From NCBI RefSeq assembly GCF_001685395.1, contig NZ_CP014167.1, positions 1,741,501 through 1,805,500 of the forward strand: a stretch of 64,000 bases of DNA, in the 5' to 3' direction. Position 1 is the first letter of the stretch, and each line of letters begins with the position of its first letter. Both the position numbers and the translations under genes were made by a program. The notes below the pieces were generated by a model. That model was given only the letters and a program-made list of their open reading frames with translations, made no database searches and had not been told where the DNA came from. Of the stretch, positions 15,937 to 24,511 are shown one piece after another. The DNA comes from Paenibacillus yonginensis (GTDB taxonomy: Bacteria; Bacillota; Bacilli; Paenibacillales; Paenibacillaceae).

Positions 15937-16103
15937 CACGTCCCTTCTGGGAGATTAGCCGACCGCTCTTATAGCCGTATATTGTACTAGAAAATTATAA
16001 CATCTAAGACATGATCAAATACCATTAATATACTATAATTATCTAGAATACATAGGAAACAAAAGCGTATATGAGAAATGTAAACACACAGAAGGCAGTA
16101 ACA

Positions 16104-16244
16104 TCACTTAACAATGCTGCGGGGCATTCGCCCCTTGGTTGTCAGAAGCAAACTCATAGACATAGATTCAGACAACACACGACCCGGCCTAAGATAAGAG
16201 TTATCTAAGGCCGGGTCGCGTCATAGATGCGGAACGTTAAGTGA
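16104..16244 (+). other. attC-like recombination site 5
   Basis: R'' TCACTTAAC (16104-16112) is exactly complementary to the cassette start at 15633. R' GTTAAGTGA lies at 16236-16244. The L boxes differ from the other sites and pair less well. The long inner hairpin (arms CGACCCGGCC/GGCCGGGTCG) shares its loop region with site 1. Confidence 0.75.
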
Positions 16245-16284
16245 ATTTGCTTGAAATTAATTGAAAAATCGGAGGAACATTAAG

Positions 16285-16749
16285 GTGAGCATATCGTTTA
16301 GACACTCTGCTGGATTTGGGAAACGAATTGAATATTATTTGATAGGTCTGATGCTTAAAGAAGGAATAGATGTTTACGTTCCTTTAGTGGATGACAATGC
16401 AATCGACGCCATAATAAAAAAACAAGATGGTAGTTACATTGAAATACAAATTAGAGCTAGATCTCAAGATGTGAATATGGGAGATGCTGCATTGTTCGCA
16501 GCCATAAGTCATAAAGATCGAGATAATTATTATTTTGTTTTTTATTCAGAGAGATTGCAAAAGACGTGGATAATGTCTTCGGAAGAGTTTATAAAAGAAG
16601 CGGCATTGAATAAGTCTGGTAAGAATATAGGTAAACGATCAATCTGGTTCAATGGAACAAAAACAGACAAAATCACTAAAGAAAAAATTGAATATGCTAA
16701 GGAAAGATATGATAAGTACCTTGTAAATGACTTTAGTCAGTTTTATTAG
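16285..16749 (+). CDS. PD-(D/E)XK nuclease-like protein of unknown role (cassette 6)
   Basis: About 154 residues. The core reads AIDAIIKKQDGSYIEIQIRARS (Asp, then Glu-x-Gln after a beta turn), which resembles the active site of PD-(D/E)XK nucleases such as Holliday-junction resolvase-like folds. The Gln in place of Lys is a known variant, but activity is not proven. The GTG at 16285 is chosen because GGAGG lies nine bases upstream; a TTG at 16261 has no site. It is the sole gene of the last recognisable cassette. It could be a defence nuclease or only a structural relative. Confidence 0.5.
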   Translation: MSISFRHSAGFGKRIEYYLIGLMLKEGIDVYVPLVDDNAIDAIIKKQDGSYIEIQIRARSQDVNMGDAALFAAISHKDRDNYYFVFYSERLQKTWIMSSEEFIKEAALNKSGKNIGKRSIWFNGTKTDKITKEKIEYAKERYDKYLVNDFSQFY

Positions 16750-16828
16750 AGTTTTCGCGGAAGAAGCAATAAAAGAATATTGAAAGAATATCCAATCGTT
16801 TGTGAGCAGCGCCAAAGAAGCGTTAACC

Positions 16829-16900
16829 TCGTCTAACACCATATTCACGCATCGGGCATTCGCCCTCGGTCCGGCAGAAGATATTGGCAAGGAAGCAGAA
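16829..16900 (+). other. Left half of a sixth attC-like site
   Basis: R'' TCGTCTAAC (16829-16837), L'' TATTCACG (16842-16849) and a GGGC/GCCC hairpin match the left half of the other sites, but no L' or R' follows. Its R'' does not pair with the start of its own cassette (GTTAAGTGA) and would instead pair with GTTAGACGA, so this end is hybrid and truncated. A weak R'-like remnant may lie at 17363-17376. Confidence 0.7.
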
Positions 16901-17542
16901 TCAACCGGACACATCCGCACCAAAGAAAGAAGGTCAATGAAAATTAGTTACCTTCAATGGATACAAAACTGGTATGAGAGTCAATGTCTGCATATGAGGA
17001 GATCTGCAGGACTCTATATTTCCATTTACACGATTTGTTAGATCTTAGTCCTAGACAGCCATGACTTTTGAGAATAAGAACTTTGGAGGGGCAGCAGTTA
17101 AAGCCGGTTTCCCTGTTGAACAACAATGAGCCCTTTCATGAGAAAGGTCCCGTTGTTGTTCCTGTTCATTTTACAAATCCGGCATTCACAATACCGAAAA
17201 GTACTTTATCGGAGCAATCCATTTCTTCAAAATCAGAACCAATAGGTAAAAGAATAGGTTGTTGTAAGAGGACAAAAACATAAATTCATTGAACTTCGCG
17301 CTGGTCGCGTTTTTTTTTGATATAAGAATGCATGTTCTTGTAAAACCGTCCGGATTCTGACCGAACAATTAGACGCCGAAGGCTAACGCTGTGTCACTAT
17401 AAGCGAGCTGTTGAAATCGTCGGATGCAGCTGCAGAGGAAAGAGTATAAGTTGGTAAATGTAGGCTATGAGAGTTGTGAACGACTCGATCTTCTGCATAT
17501 TCGCGGATGATGGAGTCGTTTTTTTGTGAAATCTGAATCGTT
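16901..17542. other. Gene-poor stretch right of the array
   Basis: No convincing gene. The short open frames have no ribosome binding site or recognisable product. It holds a possible decayed R' (GAACAATTAGACG near 17363) and a terminator at 17479-17525. Confidence 0.5.
17479..17525 (+). terminator. Rho-independent terminator
   Basis: AACGACTC (17479-17486) and GAGTCGTT (17513-17520) form an 8-bp stem followed by seven or more T. No intact gene precedes it. Confidence 0.65.
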
Positions 17543-17797
17543 ATGTCTAAGAAGCCAGCAAGAACAGCTATGACGTTCAGCTCAGGCGAAGCGACTGGCC
17601 TATACACGGTTGCTACGTTGAAGGAATACCTTTATAGAGGAATCGGCAGCGCACTTGTAGGTTGTTCTTTGAAGGACATGCAGGCCGCAGAAGTAAAGTT
17701 AGCCATTTTGCAGGCTAGTCCTATGGGACAGACCCTTTCCCGCAACATTGGATTTGAGGAAGAACTCACAATTCACTTATTCCAAGAAGGATTGTAA
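17543..17797 (+). pseudogene. C-terminal fragment of a GNAT acetyltransferase
   Basis: 84 residues reading GLYTVATLKEYLYRGIGSALV then AILQASPMGQTLSRNIGFEEE, the acetyl-CoA binding half of a GNAT enzyme (usually the last third of a ~270-residue protein). The N-terminal part is missing; stops lie directly upstream. It is debris, not a working gene. Confidence 0.75.
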
Positions 17798-17886
17798 ATT
17801 TTATATCCATTTTATGAATCAGATGTCAACTGTTGTTCTATAAGGAGAATGGACAATAACTGTAAAGAAAGTAAGGAGTTAAATTA

Positions 17887-17955
17887 ATGAAGTATGTGAA
17901 ACTTGGAAATATCGGCCTGGATGGTTCCCGATTCTGTCTTATGTTCGAATTTTGA
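17887..17955 (+). pseudogene. N-terminal remnant of an aldo/keto reductase
   Basis: A ribosome binding site and an ATG open a 22-residue frame reading KYVKLGNIGLDGSR then FCL, the conserved start of aldo/keto reductases, which then ends at a stop. The remaining ~300 codons are absent. Confidence 0.65.
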
Positions 17956-18282
17956 AAGTGGATGCACGAATTTTGAATGGAGTAAAGCAAATTTTTCCCT
18001 AAAATTGGGAGTGCAATAAAAACAAATTTACGGAGGAGGAAAATTATGAAAGCGCTGTTACGGCCGCTACGATGATGTAAGCTGTTGGAGCCTTGGTGTT
18101 TACGAATGGTCCCGGTATGCAGTCGGGTATATCTGCAGTTCCACAGATTCTATACTTTGACAGGTTAAAAACCAGGTAAATATGCCACATCATAACGTTG
18201 GGCGTTTATCAAATTGACAATGTGTCCGATTACGATCTGGGTAAGCCGTGGGCCACCGGATCGAAAAAAAGGTGGATTTTCA
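17956..18282. other. Debris upstream of the SLH gene
   Basis: Behind GGAGGAGG an ATG at 18046 starts a frame of only nine codons. A shift of one base gives a signal-peptide-like reading (AVTAATMM, stop, AVGALVFTNG), so a broken secreted-protein gene is possible. TTGACA at 18215-18220 may belong to the promoter of the SLH gene, though no clear -10 follows. Confidence 0.35.
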
Positions 18283-21200
18283 ATGATGTCAAAACGATTT
18301 GGCAGAATGCTCGCGTTCCTCTGTTGCTTGGTAATGGTGACGTCACTAATGCCTACCAGCTTTGCCGCCGCCACTGACAATAACGAGTATACAGAAGCAC
18401 TTAATGGCGACAGCAGTTCTACAACTCTTACAAGCTTGCAGGCAAATGAAACGCCGACCGCCATTTTTGGAACTCCCGAACTCGGATCAGACGACCCGTT
18501 ATGGGCTCAGACAATGGAGCATCTCATCAACAAAAGCACTGTTCCCGGCGACCCCAGACCCCATGCCACGGGCACAGCCAGGATCCTTTGGGACCAAGAC
18601 TATCTGTATGCCCGCGTAGTTGTGGAGGACAGCAATCTATATCGGGGACCCGGAAATGATTACCAGTACGACAGCCTGGAGTTTTATGTTGGCTCTGGAA
18701 CACAAGGCGCAAATCAATGGCGCATCAGCGCGACGGGCGTGTTTTCAGGGCAGAGCGCTCCAGGCAGAGCTGCGTGGACTGAGATCACGGACACAGGATA
18801 TATCGTGGAGATGAGAATACCTAAAAGAACCTTGAACTTGCAGGCAGGCCCGTTTACCTTTGAAGTTTATATCAATAACTCGACGGAAAAGGGCGGTGAC
18901 CGCTATGAAGTCGTTTCCTGTTTCGGAACTCCGGACGCGGCTTATAACAGCGCTGCTTCTTATACAAACAGCCTGAATCTCATTGCCGCTAGTGGAGCGG
19001 ACGACAGATTCTCAATCACCGCCACGGCGGGATCGGGCGGCCGAATAACGCCGAACGCACCCGGCGATGTTCTGAGAATAGCTAGCGGCTCAGACAAAAC
19101 CTTTACGGTTACCCCCGATTACGGCAAAATTGTAGATACCGTAAAGGTAGACGGAGAGGACGCAACTCTATCCGATGATGGCACTTATACCTTTTCAAAT
19201 GTTGTCGCTAACCATACCATTCAAGTGACATTCAAAAATGATTCGACCGCGGAGCTGCTCCCCTTTATCGTATGGAATGACAACTTCGCCCGTGGCGAGT
19301 ATACAACGGCTGTCATCATTGACTTAGGCGAGGGCAGGGCGGCGGAAGGCTCCAAGCTTAATCCGGACTTGTTTACCGTCTCGGCTAGGAACACAACCCT
19401 GAACGGCGACTCGGTAACCTTTGAAGGGACGCGCAAGATCACAAGGGTATACGCCAATGACGAACCGAAGGTACGCGGCTATCTGGGGACGGTAAGCCGT
19501 TCACCGGATTATCAGGACGGACTGGAACGCGGCCGTTACATCGTAGTTGAGTTTGAGTTTTATTCAGAGAGCGGCGGCAATATAACACTGGATGGCAGCA
19601 TGAACTCAACAAAACAGGTTTACAGCATCGTTCAAAACGGCGATTTCGTACTGACAGAAGGGGATCCGCTTAACTATGTGGTTTTTGAACAGGAAAAAGT
19701 TGTGAATCCGATCCTTGACCAGTTTACAACACCTACGGGCAATTCGGTCAATCGCGCGCTCTACCTTCACAAGGATGAAAACGGTGAGGTGTCGCAAGGA
19801 TTGCCGCTGTATGTCTATACTCACGGCAGGGGACGCGGCGGCACAAACGCTGCGACTGACCAGAAAGCGGCCATGAAATCCGCCAACGGCGCGGTCGCTC
19901 TGATGAAGAAAATGGAACAAGATCCCGAAAAATACGCCAGCCATATCCTGAATATTTCCTATAATGGCACGAGTACTCCCTCCACGGCCAATGTAAAGAA
20001 GGTTATTGACGACCTGGTTGCCAGCGGCGCAGTAGACCCTAACCGTATATACGCGGCGGGCTTCTCATGGGGCGGTCAGTATACGAACAGCTTAGTTAAC
20101 GCTTATCCCGGCTTCTTCGCGTCCGCCGCACCTATGTCTCCGGTAAGCGGCTCACCGAACGCGAATGCCAACTACGTTCACACCAACCTGGCCTATTGGA
20201 TGTTTATCAATCAGTATAACGTTGGAGGATACCAGACTAACCTCGATAACTTCATAAGCACCAATATGCCGAAAATGATCAACGCGAGAGCTTCGCGCTT
20301 TGAGAGCAATGAGGCTCTTGTATGGCCTTACAATCAATTTGATCAGCCGAATCAGAGACCGAATCCGAACAACTCACCTGTCCTGAGTGATGCAGTGGCG
20401 CACGAAGTTGAAGCGGCAGTTCTTTACAACGAGATAACGATGGGGACTTGGAGCATCGCGCCAACAGCGCAATCCTCTAACTTGCCAGCTTGGAACAATG
20501 ACTACACTGACGTCTTTGATTGGATGTTCGCGCAGACCAAAGCAAACAATCGGCCTGTTGCCGGATACGGTTCACCTGTACTCGGCACAAACGACAAACT
20601 GTGGGAGCAAGCTGCGGAGTTTGACATAAACAACAGTAGCGCACCCGACCAGAAGATAGGCCCCAAGGCCACCGGCAAAGCCAAAGTGTTTTGGGACGAA
20701 GACTTCCTTTATGCACGCGTTGTGGTTACCGACCCGAATGTGTGCGTTGGTAACACGCCTGGCACTGAGCACATGACCGACAGTGTGGAATTTTATGTCG
20801 GTGAAGGAAGCAGAGGCTCAAACCAGTGGCGTATTGGCGCAAGCGGTATTTTTTCAGGTCAAGCCGCTCCAGGCCGCGACGGTTCGGTTGTACGAACTGA
20901 CACCGGGTATATTGTGGAAGTGAAGATACCTAGAAGAACCATTGAATTCACGAACAATTCCCCGATTACGTTTGATGTGTACATCAATAACTCAACTAGT
21001 GCCGGCAATGATCGTTATGAGGTTGTATCCGGTTTAGGCCAACCCGACGCGGGGTATGGCAGTTCTGACAGCTTCAAGAATAGCTTGCTGCTGTCTGGGG
21101 GCTCCACGGTGTCCAGACACCCCGTTACCGCCACGGCAGGATTAAACGGCACAATCTCGCCATCCGGCTTGATCCGGGTAGCTGACGGCGGAAGCCAAAC

Positions 21201-23901
21201 CTTTACATTCACTCCTATCGGCGGCTATGTCGTGGATACCGTAACTGTAAATGGTGCGTCTGTAGAGATTGCAAACAATACCTATACCTTGGAAAACGTG
21301 AACACCGATGACAAGGTAATCCATGTTACATTCAAACCCGATCCGACTGCAACGTTGTTTAACTTTATCGTATACAACGATAACTTTGCCACCGGAGAAT
21401 TTACCACAGCCGTTATCATCGATCTGGGCGCAGGAAATGAAGCTGTGGGTGCCGACCTTAATTCAAACCTGTTTACAGTATCGGCGAGGAATACTCTGCT
21501 GAACGGCAACCTGGCCTATCAAGGCACACGCACCGTCAATAGAGTATACGTCAATGACGAACCTAGACCAAGAGGGTATAAGGGTGTGAAGCAGAACTCC
21601 CCTGATTATCAAGCTGGACTTACTAAAGGTCGCTACATCGTTGTAGAATTGGAATTTAGGACATTAACCGGCGGACAGTCCACTTTGGAGGCATCCAATT
21701 CCACCGTCCAGAATTACAACATTGTATATAGTGGCGATATCAAGCTTGATGGCAAGGCTGCCATTGGCAAGTCGACTTTCGCACAGTCTGGAGTTGTCAA
21801 TGAAATCATAGACAAATTTGAAGTTGGTCCCAAAATTGACAACGCAGAAGCGATGCAGTATGGACTCTATATTCATAAGGACAGCAACGGTGTCCCGGTA
21901 AAAGGGCTTCCCCTTTACATCTACGCTCACGGTTCTACCCGCGGCGGTACACAGGACGGGGATACCTTCGCGCCCATCAGATCCGCCAACGGAGCCATCG
22001 CGCTTATGAAAAAAATGGAGACGAACTCCGAATATGCTAGTCATATAATCGCTTTGCGCGCTCAAAACAACGTTCAGGCAACGGCCGCTACCTTAAAGGC
22101 TTATATCGATGATCTGGTAAGCAAGGGACTTGTTGACCCCAATCGTATTTACATGGCAGGCTTCTCTATGGGAGCCGCTTATACTAATACTTTCTTGACG
22201 ACATATCCCGACGTGCTCGCAGCCGCGGCGCCTATGTCTTACCCACCTTCAATCAACGCGAAACAAGCCGAAACTCTTAAAAACTTTGCATACTGGTCAT
22301 TCGTTAACACAACTGATTCTCCATCTATAAAAACAGGGGCGGAAACTTTTATAACGAATATAATACCCCTATTGGAAAACGCTAGGCACACGTTCATCGA
22401 CAGAAATGAAATATTCGTTTGGCCTTATGACCAATGGACAAAGGCGGAAGCGCCTATTAATGGAACCAATTGGATTCCTACTGGCCATGAAATGGAAGCT
22501 TCAGTTCTTTGGAACAATATTTCAGGCTACACGGATACGTTGTCCAATGTAGGTTCCGACAAGGAGTGGAGCCTTAAACCTACGGCGCAGTCCTCTAACT
22601 TGCCGGCTTGGAACAATGACTACACTGACGTCTTTGAATGGATGTTTGCGCAGAGAAAAGCGGACGTACCTGGTGCTCCGGGCAGCTTCAAGGCGGCGGC
22701 GGGCGACGGACAGGTCACATTGAGTTGGACTGCTCCGGCTGATGATGGGGGCAGCGCGATATTGGGTTACAAGGTCTGGTATGGCAGCGTGACGCCGGTC
22801 ACACTAGATGCGAAGGCCACTCAATATACCTTCAAGAGCCTGAAAAATGGCCAAAGCTACACCTTCAAGATCGTTGCAGTGAGCGCGAAGGGCGACAGTG
22901 CGGAGATAAGTGCGACGGCGACGCCGACGACTTCCTATGTACCCAATCCTTCTGGCGGCAATTCGGCCAACACCGGCAATACAGGCAATACAGGCAACAC
23001 CGGAAATACGGGCAATACGGGCACCGGGACAGACACTGGATCGTCGAGGCCGACCTACACAGTGAACACACCGAAGGATAAGCCTGCGGTCACGGACAAG
23101 AACGGCAACACCATCCTGCCCGGCGGCGGCGAGATTGCGACCAAGGGCGGGACGAAGATTGAGGTACCCGAAGGCACGACTATAGACTCAAACGGTAAGG
23201 TGACCATTCCGGCGGGCAAGAGCGCCGAAGTGACACTACATGGCGGCGCGAGTGTCGGCTTAGACAACGGCTTGTCGCTGAACATCCATGGGGGTACGGA
23301 GTTTGTGTTCGATGACGACACCCCGCTTGGCTTCCTCGTGATGTCGGGCAATCCTTTCAGGGATGTCAACATGGACGACTGGTTCTACAGCTACGTAAAC
23401 TCCGCCTACACATACGTTCTTTTCATCGGCACGACGTCCACGACGTTCTCACCAGGAAACCCAATGACGCGTGCGATGTACGTGCAGGCACTGGCCAATC
23501 TTGAGAACGTAAACCGCTCCGGCTATACGAGTTCCCGCTTTAGCGACGTGACGGAGGGGCAGTGGTACACGGCGGCAGTCGAGTGGGCGGCCGAAAGCGG
23601 CATAGTCAACGGTAAAAACGCAGACCTGTTTGATCCCAATTCACCGATAACGCGCGAGCAGATGCTGGTGATGCTGTACAACTACATGAAGTACAAGGGC
23701 TATGAGCTACCTGAAAGCCAATCTAAGCCCTTCGCGGACGAGAGTGAGATCAGTTCATGGGCGTTGGAGGCCGTTCAGGCACAGCGGGGCATCGGCATTG
23801 TATCAGGCAAGCCGAACAACTTCTTTGACCCCCAAGCCACGGCCACCCGCGCTGAAGTTGCTACGATCTTTATAAAGTTCATCGAATATCTGGCTAAGTA
23901 A
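18283..23901 (+). CDS. Giant S-layer-anchored protein with two CBM9-esterase modules, FN3 and SLH domains
   Basis: About 1872 residues. Order: signal peptide (ends near SFAAA); then two similar modules, each a CBM9-like carbohydrate-binding domain, a bacterial beta repeat, an Ig-like domain (VWNDNFARGEYTTAVI / VYNDNFATGEFTTAVI) and an alpha/beta hydrolase of esterase/PHB-depolymerase type with elbows GFSWG and GFSMG and a later His (AHEVEA / GHEMEA). An FN3 domain, a Gly-Asn-Thr linker and three SLH domains follow. The SLH domains bind cell-wall polymer, so the enzyme sits on the cell surface. It probably removes acyl or feruloyl groups from plant polysaccharide. The ATG at 18283 follows AAAGGTGG; the frame upstream is not used. 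Confidence 0.87.
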   Translation: MMSKRFGRMLAFLCCLVMVTSLMPTSFAAATDNNEYTEALNGDSSSTTLTSLQANETPTAIFGTPELGSDDPLWAQTMEHLINKSTVPGDPRPHATGTARILWDQDYLYARVVVEDSNLYRGPGNDYQYDSLEFYVGSGTQGANQWRISATGVFSGQSAPGRAAWTEITDTGYIVEMRIPKRTLNLQAGPFTFEVYINNSTEKGGDRYEVVSCFGTPDAAYNSAASYTNSLNLIAASGADDRFSITATAGSGGRITPNAPGDVLRIASGSDKTFTVTPDYGKIVDTVKVDGEDATLSDDGTYTFSNVVANHTIQVTFKNDSTAELLPFIVWNDNFARGEYTTAVIIDLGEGRAAEGSKLNPDLFTVSARNTTLNGDSVTFEGTRKITRVYANDEPKVRGYLGTVSRSPDYQDGLERGRYIVVEFEFYSESGGNITLDGSMNSTKQVYSIVQNGDFVLTEGDPLNYVVFEQEKVVNPILDQFTTPTGNSVNRALYLHKDENGEVSQGLPLYVYTHGRGRGGTNAATDQKAAMKSANGAVALMKKMEQDPEKYASHILNISYNGTSTPSTANVKKVIDDLVASGAVDPNRIYAAGFSWGGQYTNSLVNAYPGFFASAAPMSPVSGSPNANANYVHTNLAYWMFINQYNVGGYQTNLDNFISTNMPKMINARASRFESNEALVWPYNQFDQPNQRPNPNNSPVLSDAVAHEVEAAVLYNEITMGTWSIAPTAQSSNLPAWNNDYTDVFDWMFAQTKANNRPVAGYGSPVLGTNDKLWEQAAEFDINNSSAPDQKIGPKATGKAKVFWDEDFLYARVVVTDPNVCVGNTPGTEHMTDSVEFYVGEGSRGSNQWRIGASGIFSGQAAPGRDGSVVRTDTGYIVEVKIPRRTIEFTNNSPITFDVYINNSTSAGNDRYEVVSGLGQPDAGYGSSDSFKNSLLLSGGSTVSRHPVTATAGLNGTISPSGLIRVADGGSQTFTFTPIGGYVVDTVTVNGASVEIANNTYTLENVNTDDKVIHVTFKPDPTATLFNFIVYNDNFATGEFTTAVIIDLGAGNEAVGADLNSNLFTVSARNTLLNGNLAYQGTRTVNRVYVNDEPRPRGYKGVKQNSPDYQAGLTKGRYIVVELEFRTLTGGQSTLEASNSTVQNYNIVYSGDIKLDGKAAIGKSTFAQSGVVNEIIDKFEVGPKIDNAEAMQYGLYIHKDSNGVPVKGLPLYIYAHGSTRGGTQDGDTFAPIRSANGAIALMKKMETNSEYASHIIALRAQNNVQATAATLKAYIDDLVSKGLVDPNRIYMAGFSMGAAYTNTFLTTYPDVLAAAAPMSYPPSINAKQAETLKNFAYWSFVNTTDSPSIKTGAETFITNIIPLLENARHTFIDRNEIFVWPYDQWTKAEAPINGTNWIPTGHEMEASVLWNNISGYTDTLSNVGSDKEWSLKPTAQSSNLPAWNNDYTDVFEWMFAQRKADVPGAPGSFKAAAGDGQVTLSWTAPADDGGSAILGYKVWYGSVTPVTLDAKATQYTFKSLKNGQSYTFKIVAVSAKGDSAEISATATPTTSYVPNPSGGNSANTGNTGNTGNTGNTGNTGTGTDTGSSRPTYTVNTPKDKPAVTDKNGNTILPGGGEIATKGGTKIEVPEGTTIDSNGKVTIPAGKSAEVTLHGGASVGLDNGLSLNIHGGTEFVFDDDTPLGFLVMSGNPFRDVNMDDWFYSYVNSAYTYVLFIGTTSTTFSPGNPMTRAMYVQALANLENVNRSGYTSSRFSDVTEGQWYTAAVEWAAESGIVNGKNADLFDPNSPITREQMLVMLYNYMKYKGYELPESQSKPFADESEISSWALEAVQAQRGIGIVSGKPNNFFDPQATATRAEVATIFIKFIEYLAK
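18460..20548 (+). repeat. Internal tandem module, copy 1 (of the SLH gene)
   Basis: The module from AIFGTPELGSDDPLWAQ to DYTDVFDWMFAQ is repeated downstream at 20560-22662 with the same domain order. The proteins have diverged across most of the length, but the module ends are almost identical in DNA (20467-20535 versus 22585-22653). Confidence 0.85.
20560..22662 (+). repeat. Internal tandem module, copy 2 (of the SLH gene)
   Basis: This is the second copy, from AGYGSPVLGTNDKLWEQ to DYTDVFEWMFAQ. Both copies keep the serine of the hydrolase elbow, so both could be active. Confidence 0.85.
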
Positions 23902-23916
23902 AAGCATAAACAGAAA

Positions 23917-23970
23917 AATGCGGACCCTTGCGTCTGGGCAATATCCAGATGCAAGGGTCCGCATTTTATT
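23917..23970 (+). terminator. Strong terminator of the SLH gene
   Basis: A 21-bp stem with a single G-T pair and a 7-base loop (arms begin AATGCGGACCC and end GGGTCCGCATT), followed by T-rich sequence. Confidence 0.9.
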
Positions 23971-24511
23971 TTACTAAGAAAATCTCCAGTAGGATGTGCT
24001 AAACACACGACAGTAGAAAAGGACCTTAGTCTATGCCTGCTGGGTGCCGCTGTCGATGCACGTGCTATCCACGTGCTATCAATGACGGTCTGATACCTTC
24101 ATTAATTCCTCGGTTACAAATTAGTTGATTTTTCAGATGGATTTTGGAACAACTGGAATACTCAAATAAGGATCAATGAAGTATCAGTAATATAGGTCAT
24201 CATCAAAAGAACTTCTGATTTGATAAATACTTATATAAGTAAAGTCGAAGAGTATTTCCTGAGAAAAAAATCCTGACAAATTATTTTTTATAAGATATGA
24301 AGGAAAGAAAGGTTTCGGTCGGCAAATTTTACAATTGTTTTTTAGGAATCTAGATAGATTTGCCAAAAAGGTTTCATTTATTTAAAGGGGGGAATTGTGT
24401 CATTTTATCAACAACCGACATAAGGGGGCGGCTGTATGCAAGCTTTTTCAGGTTGATATACATATGTACAAAATACGAGTTTTGTGAATAAGTAGTATCG
24501 GATAAGAAAAA

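Larger units (their letters stand above)
10401..16849 (+). mobile_element. Integron-like gene cassette array without an integrase (CALIN)
   Basis: Six gene units in tandem are separated by attC-like sites. Each complete site has the order R''-L''-variable hairpin region-L'-R', with nearly constant L boxes (TATTCACG/CGTGAATA in three sites, a close variant in a fourth) and an R' core GTTA preceded by GAAC. The R'' box at the end of each of the first five cassettes is the reverse complement of the 9-10 bases that begin the same cassette: 10401/12465, 12606/13677, 13768/14657 (one mismatch), 14823/15480 and 15633/16104. That holds only if the units circularised as integron cassettes. No intI-like gene is visible nearby. 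The genes are AT-rich compared with both flanks. Confidence 0.88.

Noticed and set aside
12465-16849. The repeated TATTCACG/CGTGAATA elements as a CRISPR array or a REP/MITE family
   Set aside because: Spacing is gene-sized, the repeats are palindromic pairs at gene ends, and the outer boxes match the start of their own cassette, which neither CRISPR nor MITE insertion explains.
18197-18203. GTTGGGC as another attC R' core
   Set aside because: It fits GTTRRRY, but no L' box, hairpin or complementary R'' was found around it.
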